Of a DNA stretch of 64,000 bases, positions 59,305 to 64,000 are shown one piece after another. Source of the stretch: Streptomyces sp. TLI_053 (GTDB taxonomy: Bacteria > Actinomycetota > Actinomycetes > Streptomycetales > Streptomycetaceae); contig NZ_LT629775.1 of assembly GCF_900105395.1 (NCBI RefSeq), forward strand, positions 8,521,501-8,585,500. Direction: 5' to 3'. Within the stretch, counting starts at the first letter, position 1. Each line of letters starts with the position of its first letter. The notes under the pieces are model-generated. The model ran no database searches, was not told where the DNA came from, and saw only the letters and a list, made by a program, of their open reading frames with translations. The position numbers were made by a program, and so were the translations under genes.

Positions 59305-60517
59305 CCTCACCTCCGGCTTACAGCTCGCCGCCACGGCCGGGATGTGGGGCGCCGTCGCGGTCCGCGCCCGGCCCGCCCTGCGCTCGCCCCACCAGCGCGG
59401 TCTCTGGCTGGCCCTCGCGGCCTCCGCCGTGGCCATGACCCTCCAACTGCCCGGGGTGTGCGAGGCGCTGAACCTGCTGGTCGGGCCCGTCCACGTCGCC
59501 TGCCTGGTGCGCAACCTCGCCGGACTGGTGTCGACCGCCGCGGTCGTCCACTTCGTCGCCACCACCACCGGCCGACCGGAACGGCGCGGGCTGCTGGCCG
59601 CCCCGTTCGCCGCTGTCCTGATCACCCTCGTCGTCATCGACGTGCTGACCATGCCCCACCCCGAACCCGGCGGCGCACCGCCGCGGATCGGCTCCGACGT
59701 CCAACCCCTGGCCTACTGGGTGCTCCTGATCGGCACCCACCTGGCCGCGAACGCCGCCTGCGCCTGGACCTGTTGGCGCTACAGCGGCCCCACCGTCGGG
59801 CGGGAGCTGCGGCTCGGTCTGCGACTGTTCGGCTGGAGCGCGGCCTTGGCCGGGGTGTACTGGCTCGGCCACGGCGTGCTGCTGGCCGTACCCGCGGACC
59901 GGCTGCGGCCCGGGCTGCGGCTGCTGCTGGACCTGTACGCGGTGCTGCGCACGGCCGCGGTCCTGGTGCCCACGGTGACGGCGGTGGCCGGGGCGGCGGC
60001 CGACGTCCGGACGGTCTGGCGGCTGGCCCCGCTCTGGCGCGACCTGGTGACCGTGGTGCCGCAGGTCGCCCTCGGCGAGGTCCGCCCGCGGGTCGCGGAG
60101 CTCCTGCGGCCCCGGCTGCCGTGGCGGCTGCTCGCCTACCGGAAGGTCATCGAGACCCGGGACGCGATCCTCGTCCTGCAGGAGTACGTCGGGCCCCGGC
60201 TCGTCGAACGGGCCCGGGCCGTGACCGCCCACCTGCCGGCGCGGTCGGCCGAGGCCGAGGCGTTGGCCTGCGTGCTCCTGGTGGCGCGGCGCAACCGGCT
60301 CGCGGGTCGGGCCCCGGACCGGGCGGCCGCCGCCGGGACCGCCGGGCCCGGGCTCGGTGGCGGGCCGCCGACCGCGGGCGGGCCCGCCCGGTCCGGCGGC
60401 CTCGGGCGTCAACTCGCCGACGAGACCGCCTTCCTGGTGGCGGTGGCGCGGGCCCGCAGATCACCACTGGTCCGCCGGTTCGAGGCGGGCGGCGCCGCGC
60501 GGGGCCGGGATGCGTGA
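59294..60517 (+). CDS. MAB_1171c-like membrane protein with a TTA codon
   Basis: A 407-residue protein with about seven transmembrane helices in the first 245 residues (LQLAATAGMWGAVAVRA, GLWLALAASAVAMTLQLPGV, LLAAPFAAVLITLVVIDVL, YWVLLIGTHLAANAACAWTC and others) and a cytoplasmic C-terminal domain (RVAELLRPRLPWRLLAYRKV, REALL-like VGPRLVERARAVTAHL). This matches the MAB_1171c/DUF6545 family, which often sits with ImmA/IrrE and XRE genes. Codon 9 (59318-59320) is TTA, so translation should need the bldA tRNA. It probably senses or transports a signal for the regulatory trio. Confidence 0.75.
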   Translation: MAGDLTSGLQLAATAGMWGAVAVRARPALRSPHQRGLWLALAASAVAMTLQLPGVCEALNLLVGPVHVACLVRNLAGLVSTAAVVHFVATTTGRPERRGLLAAPFAAVLITLVVIDVLTMPHPEPGGAPPRIGSDVQPLAYWVLLIGTHLAANAACAWTCWRYSGPTVGRELRLGLRLFGWSAALAGVYWLGHGVLLAVPADRLRPGLRLLLDLYAVLRTAAVLVPTVTAVAGAAADVRTVWRLAPLWRDLVTVVPQVALGEVRPRVAELLRPRLPWRLLAYRKVIETRDAILVLQEYVGPRLVERARAVTAHLPARSAEAEALACVLLVARRNRLAGRAPDRAAAAGTAGPGLGGGPPTAGGPARSGGLGRQLADETAFLVAVARARRSPLVRRFEAGGAARGRDA

Positions 60518-60545
60518 GGGCCCGGCCGTGCGGCATGATGACGCC

Positions 60546-61343
60546 ATGGACCGCACGTTACGCCATCGTTACTCGACCTATGAGTGGACGCCGGTGACTG
60601 ACGGTGACTCAGGGGCCTTCGTGCACCTGCTCGTCGGACCGCGCTCGAATCTCTACGCCAAGATCGCCCCGGCGGCGCCGGACGGCAATCCCGCGCTCGA
60701 CCTGGCCGCCGAGGCCGACCGCCTGGCCTGGCTGGCCGACCAGGGCATCCCGGTGCCGCGCATCGTCGACCGCGGCGCGGACGCCGACGCGGTCTGGCTG
60801 GTCACCGAGGCCGTCCCCGGCGTCGGCGCCGCCGAGGAATGGCCGGCACACCGGCGCCCGGCGGTGGCCGCCGCGATCGCCGGGATCGCCCGGGCGCTGC
60901 ACGAACTCCCGGTCGACAAGTGCCCCTTCGACCGCAGCCTCGCCACAGCCGTCCCGCTCGCCGAACAGGCCGTCGCCCACGGCCTGGTGGACCTGGAGAA
61001 CCTGGAGGACGAGCGGGAGGGCTGGTCGGGGGAGCGGCTGCTCGCCGAACTCCGGCGCACCCGCCCGGCCGACGAGGACCTCGTCGTCTGCCACGGTGAC
61101 CTGTGCCCCAACAACGTCCTGATCGACCCCGACACCCTCGCGGTGACCGGGCTGATCGACGTGGGCCGCCTGGGCCGCGCCGACCGGCACGCCGACCTGG
61201 CGATCGCGCTCCGCGAGCTCCGGCACGTCGAGGACCCGTGGTTCGGCCCGGACTGCGTGGAGAGCTTCCTGGAGCGCTACGGGGCGACGGAGCTGCGGAG
61301 CGACCGGATCGCCTTCTACCAACTGCTCGACGAGTTCTTCTAG
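60546..61343 (+). CDS. aph: Aminoglycoside 3'-phosphotransferase (APH(3')) self-resistance gene
   Basis: A 265-residue aminoglycoside kinase. It aligns by eye with APH(3')-V of neomycin-type producers over its whole length: VHLLVGPRSNLYAKIAPAAP near the start, VTEAVPGVGAAEEWP, VVCHGDLCPNNVLIDP (catalytic Asp at about residue 190 in the DxxxxN segment), GLIDVGRLGRADRHADL, and the ending FYQLLDEFF. It phosphorylates the 3'-hydroxyl and protects the host. Codon 5 (60558-60560) is TTA. The ATG at 60546 matches the family start; the spacing of 28 bases to the upstream gene suggests cotranscription. Ribosome binding site weak. Confidence 0.93.
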   Translation: MDRTLRHRYSTYEWTPVTDGDSGAFVHLLVGPRSNLYAKIAPAAPDGNPALDLAAEADRLAWLADQGIPVPRIVDRGADADAVWLVTEAVPGVGAAEEWPAHRRPAVAAAIAGIARALHELPVDKCPFDRSLATAVPLAEQAVAHGLVDLENLEDEREGWSGERLLAELRRTRPADEDLVVCHGDLCPNNVLIDPDTLAVTGLIDVGRLGRADRHADLAIALRELRHVEDPWFGPDCVESFLERYGATELRSDRIAFYQLLDEFF

Positions 61344-61397
61344 TTCTTCGCAGTCCCTTCGAGCTCGTTCGAGTCCGACCGGTTGTGGCGGTCGCTC

Positions 61398-61446
61398 CGG
61401 CCGCTCCTGTTCCTCCGGGCCCGGCCCGGGAGAACAGGAGCGGCCG
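61398..61446. terminator. Bidirectional terminator between aph and the phosphatase gene
   Basis: A stem of about 23 bp with a two-base irregularity (CGGCCGCTCCTGTTC on the left arm, GAACAGGAGCGGCCG on the right) lies between the convergent stops at 61343 and 61450. Confidence 0.85.
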
Positions 61447-61449
61447 CGC

Positions 61450-62826
61450 TCAGCGAATGCCGAGCGCGGTGCGCAGCGTGTCGAACAGCTCGGTCTGGTC
61501 GGTGACGCCGAGGACACGCTGGGAGTACGGCCCCTGGGCGGCGATCCGCACCTGTACGCCGGTGTGCTCCTCGCCGTCGCCGTCCGCGTTGGTGGCGTAG
61601 GCGACCTTCAGCGGAGAGCCCTCGTCGGTGACCAGGGTGGTCGACAGTCCGCGCGTCCTGGCCTCCACCGGCAGGATCTGACTGGCGTGCCCGTGGTCGG
61701 CGGTGGTGATCACCAGCGTCCCGGGGTGGCGGGCGGCGTAGTCCCGGGCGACCGCGACCGCGCGGTCGAAGGCCACCGTTTCGCCGATCTGTCCGCAGGG
61801 GTCGGCCTCGTGGCCCTGCTTGTCGACGGAGGCGCCCTCGACCTGGAGGAAGAACCCCTTGCCGTCCTTCCGGTCGGGCCGTCGGGCGGTCAGCAGCTCC
61901 AGTGCCCGGGCGGTCTGGGCGGCCAGGCTCGGGGTGCCGACGGGCCGCTCGGGGTTGCTCGGCACGCACCGCTGCGGCGCGGTGCCGCCGAGCACGGCCG
62001 GCTTCCCGGTCCACTCGACGGGGACGGCTCCCGGCGCGAACAGTCCGAGGACCGGCCGGCCCGGGTCGACCCCGCGCAGGCCGGCCGCGTCGGTCACCAC
62101 CTGGTGGCCGCGCCGTCGGGCGACCTGGGCGACCGTCAGCCCCTGGTCGGGTCCGTCGGTGACGACCTGGTCGAAGCGCTCCCGCCCGCCGCCGAGCAGG
62201 ACGTCCACGTCGAGCGCCACGGTCTGCTCGGCGATCGAGCCGCCGCCGCCGGCGGCCCGCAGGTCGGCCGGGCAGTCCGCCATGTCGGCGGGCCCCTGGC
62301 AACTGCGGTCGCCGACATGGGCGGTGAGGGCCGCGGGAGTGGCGTCGGTGAGCTCGGCGGTGGTGACGCTGCCGGTCGCCAGGCCGGCCCGGCGGGCGAG
62401 TTCCAGGACGGTCGGCAGCGGCCGGTCGGTGTCGGGCGTCTTGGAGATCCGGCCGTTGACGGTCTTGCGGCCGGTGGCCCAGGCGCTCGCGCTCGCCGCG
62501 GAGTCGGTGACGTACTCGGGACGGCCGCCGCTGTCGACGGCGTAGGTGGTGTAGACGCCGGTGGCGGGGAACCGGTCGAGCTGGAGGCGTCCGGCCGCGC
62601 CGACGGTGTAGTTGCGGGCGAGGGTGATCTCGGAGTCCCCCATGCCGTCGCCGATCAGCAGGATGACGCCGGTGGCCGGGCGGTTGCGGGCCGACTCCTC
62701 GGCCCCGGCCGGAGCGGCCGCCGCGGCCGCGGCGACCACCAGGGCTCCGGCGGCGACGGCCGCGATGCGCCGCAGGGCGGTTCGGCGCCGGTTCGAACTC
62801 GGCGGACCGGAAGGGGAATTCGTCAC
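61450..62826 (-). CDS. Secreted alkaline phosphatase (StrK-like)
   Basis: A 458-residue exported phosphatase. The signal peptide is ALRRIAAVAAGALVVAAAAAA with an AGA cleavage region. Catalytic features of the PhoA superfamily are intact: ILLIGDGMGDSE (metal Asp), VTDSAASASAWATG (nucleophile Ser), FFLQVEGASVDKQGHE and VITTADHGH (metal ligands). In streptomycin and neomycin producers a cluster-encoded phosphatase of this type releases the active drug from its phosphate outside the cell; here it pairs with aph. The GTG start at 62826 has a GGAGG box and lies downstream of the second palindromic promoter. Confidence 0.9.
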   Translation of the reverse strand: MTNSPSGPPSSNRRRTALRRIAAVAAGALVVAAAAAAAPAGAEESARNRPATGVILLIGDGMGDSEITLARNYTVGAAGRLQLDRFPATGVYTTYAVDSGGRPEYVTDSAASASAWATGRKTVNGRISKTPDTDRPLPTVLELARRAGLATGSVTTAELTDATPAALTAHVGDRSCQGPADMADCPADLRAAGGGGSIAEQTVALDVDVLLGGGRERFDQVVTDGPDQGLTVAQVARRRGHQVVTDAAGLRGVDPGRPVLGLFAPGAVPVEWTGKPAVLGGTAPQRCVPSNPERPVGTPSLAAQTARALELLTARRPDRKDGKGFFLQVEGASVDKQGHEADPCGQIGETVAFDRAVAVARDYAARHPGTLVITTADHGHASQILPVEARTRGLSTTLVTDEGSPLKVAYATNADGDGEEHTGVQVRIAAQGPYSQRVLGVTDQTELFDTLRTALGIR

Positions 62827-62867
62827 GCTGCCGCACCTCCGCTGGGAACGGTCGGGGGAGACTTTGG

Positions 62868-62955
62868 TGTCCGCTTTAGCGGACAGGTGTGTGCGTGAGC
62901 GTACGCCTACGCGGAGTTTCCTTGTCAACCCCGCCGGATGGCGGTATTTGTAGCG
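62868..62955. promoter_or_regulatory. Bidirectional cluster promoter with palindromic operator (right copy)
   Basis: TGTCCGCTTTAGCGGACA (62868-62885; core 62870-62883), GTGAGCGTACGCC (62895-62907), CTTGTCAACCC (62921-62931) and GTATTTGTAG (62944-62953) stand at offsets 0, 25, 51 and 74, exactly as in the left copy. Leftward TTGACA-N19-TACGCT serves the phosphatase gene; rightward TTGTCA-N17-TATTTG serves the XRE gene, with about 68 bases of leader. Confidence 0.82.
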
Positions 62956-63024
62956 AGCAGACTTGTCCACATCAGCGGGCGGAACACCTCTCGACCGGGG
63001 GACCGCAGCGGGCGGGAGTGACGG

Positions 63025-63510
63025 ATGACCGACAGCGACCCGGTGGCGGACCGAGCGGTGGGAAGATCCCTGCTGCGGAAGTTCGACCAGCGACTCAACA
63101 CGCTGATCAGCGCCATCTACCCGGACGAGCGGACCCGGCCCGGCTACGCCCGGCTGGCCAAGGAGATCCGCGACACCACAGGCGGCGCGATCTCCGCGAC
63201 CTACCTGTGGGAACTCGCCACCGGCAAGAAGCGCAATGTCACGCTCGAACAACTCGACGTCCTCGCCGAGTTCTTCGGCGTGCCGCCCGAGTACTTCCTG
63301 AACGACGCGGTCGCCGAGCGGGTCAACTCCCAGCTCAGGCTCGCGCACGCGCTGCGCGACACACGCGTGCGCTCGCTCGCGCTGCGCGCCGAGGGGCTCT
63401 CCGCGGCGAGCCTCGACGCCCTGCTGATCATGGTCGACCAGGCCCGGGCCGTCCAGAACCTCTCACCCGTCAGCGCCGACCCGGACCTTCCGGCCGACGG
63501 CACGAACTGA
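63025..63510 (+). CDS. XRE family DNA-binding regulator, probable cluster repressor
   Basis: A 161-residue regulator. The helix-turn-helix spans about residues 35-80: YARLAKEIRDTTGGAISATY (turn and recognition helix), LWELATGKKRNVTLEQLDVL and AEFFGVPPEYFL, as in XRE proteins paired with ImmA/IrrE peptidases. The C-terminal helical part (RLAHALRDTRVRSLALRAEG) could mediate dimerisation. ATG at 63025 with CGGGAG. It is transcribed from the right copy of the palindromic promoter and therefore probably binds TCCGCTWTAGCGGA there and at 58570, repressing phosphatase, biosynthesis, ImmA operon and itself until cleaved by the ImmA-like protein. Confidence 0.82.
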   Translation: MTDSDPVADRAVGRSLLRKFDQRLNTLISAIYPDERTRPGYARLAKEIRDTTGGAISATYLWELATGKKRNVTLEQLDVLAEFFGVPPEYFLNDAVAERVNSQLRLAHALRDTRVRSLALRAEGLSAASLDALLIMVDQARAVQNLSPVSADPDLPADGTN

Positions 63511-63514
63511 CCGC

Positions 63515-63762
63515 CCTGCCCCGCTCGTGCGGCGAAGCTCCACACCAGTGCCAGGGTGATCGCCAGGTATCCCGCCAGGCCCGCCGTCGCGACCAGGCAG
63601 TTCCACCGCCCCGCCCGATCGGGGCCGCCGCCCGTGCACCGTCCGGCGCCAGGAGAGGACGGTGGCGACGACCGCCAGCAGGAGGAAGTCGGTCAGGGCC
63701 TCCTGGGCGATCCGGTGGACCGCCCGCTGGACGGCCGCTCCGGCTTCTTTCGGGCACTCCAC
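63515..63762 (-). pseudogene. Frameshifted membrane protein fragment
   Basis: From GTG 63762 the frame reads VECPKEAGAAVQRAVHRI and ALTDFLLLAVVATVLSW with high GC at third positions. Around 63605-63625, in a C/G run, the coding signal shifts to another frame that gives WNCLVATAGLAGYLAITLAL and VWSFAARAG, again with G/C third positions. Two hydrophobic helices in two frames imply one small membrane protein broken by an indel, or a sequencing error. No family recognised. Confidence 0.45.
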
Positions 63763-63933
63763 CGACCAGGCGGGCGTCCAGGCCGCTGCCCGTCACGAGG
63801 GCGGCGAGCTGTTCCCGGGTGGGCCGGGGGCGGTCCCGGTCTCCGTGCTGCCGGAAGCGCGCAGCAGGGTGACTGCGTCGACGGGGGGTGCGGTGCGGAT
63901 GGGCGCCGGTCCGGCACCGGTGCCCGCCGGGGC

Positions 63934-64000
63934 TCAGCTCCGCCGGAAGAACTCCAGCTCGGCCAGGGCGAGATGGCGGTCGCCGTCCAGGCCCGCGGGG
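63934..64000 (-). CDS. C-terminal end of an unknown minus-strand gene
   Basis: The last codons read GLDGDRHLALAELEFFRRS and a TGA stop at 63934-63936; the rest lies beyond the window. Too short to identify. The region 63763-63933 between it and the membrane protein fragment shows no convincing gene. Confidence 0.4.
   Translation of the reverse strand, partial: PAGLDGDRHLALAELEFFRRS

Noticed and set aside
1..64000. tRNA or rRNA genes and riboswitches
   Set aside because: No cloverleaf, CCA-end, rRNA or known riboswitch core was noticed in reading; a covariance-model search would be needed to be certain.

Overview
The window looks like a chromosomal stretch of a streptomycete (Streptomyces or Kitasatospora). 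G+C is very high, third codon positions are almost all G or C, GTG starts are common, TTA codons are very rare, and the gene families are typical of Streptomycetaceae. I had no database access: every function below comes from motifs, length, gene order and remembered family features.

Positions 1-36000 are mostly ordinary accessory and housekeeping genes. They include the end of a CUT2 sugar ABC importer; murQ; a three-gene locus of a degenerate GTPase and two small membrane proteins; a secreted PHB-depolymerase-type esterase; a YdcF-like membrane protein with an MFS exporter and a divergent MarR; a lipase with a TTA codon; and a TetR/MFS efflux pair with two operators. These are followed by an operon of two binding-protein-like extracytoplasmic proteins and one membrane protein, an olsB/olsA-like ornithine-lipid pair, a beta-lactamase-fold hydrolase and a YhgE/Pip-like membrane protein. 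A 1310-residue Pls-type synthetase (adenylation, carrier, membrane and acyltransferase-like domains) follows; its specificity residues read as lysine and it sits directly upstream of an M1 metallopeptidase, which suggests epsilon-poly-lysine production. A small MarR regulon and a Tat-exported BBE-like oxidase close this half.

At about 35.9-37.0 kb lies a scar: a decayed MobF-type relaxase remnant abutting, head to head, a truncated methyltransferase. It marks the left edge of a biosynthetic cluster running to about 63.5 kb.

The cluster carries a near-complete set for a ribosylated 2-deoxystreptamine aminoglycoside of the ribostamycin/neomycin/paromomycin family. The genes are 2-deoxy-scyllo-inosose synthase, the Gln:DOI aminotransferase, the zinc dehydrogenase, the first glycosyltransferase, a PIG-L deacetylase, a GMC 6'-oxidase, a class III aminotransferase, a phosphoribosyltransferase fusion with a histidine phosphatase, a second glycosyltransferase, a radical SAM protein, a heterodimeric ABC exporter, an APH(3') resistance kinase and a secreted alkaline phosphatase. 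Unexpected members are a carrier-protein-like protein that lacks the phosphopantetheine serine and a 1313-residue protein with a PPDK/PEP-synthase-type ATP-grasp N-terminus.

Control appears to lie in an XRE repressor (right end), an ImmA/IrrE protease and an MAB_1171c-like membrane protein (middle). Two homologous bidirectional promoter regions, 4.3 kb apart, share a TCCGCT(A/T)TAGCGGA palindrome, a GTGAGCGTACGCC box and a shared -35 element at identical spacing. One drives the 14-kb biosynthetic operon and the ImmA operon; the other drives the phosphatase and the XRE gene. TTA codons at codon 9 of the membrane protein and codon 5 of the resistance kinase add a probable bldA checkpoint.
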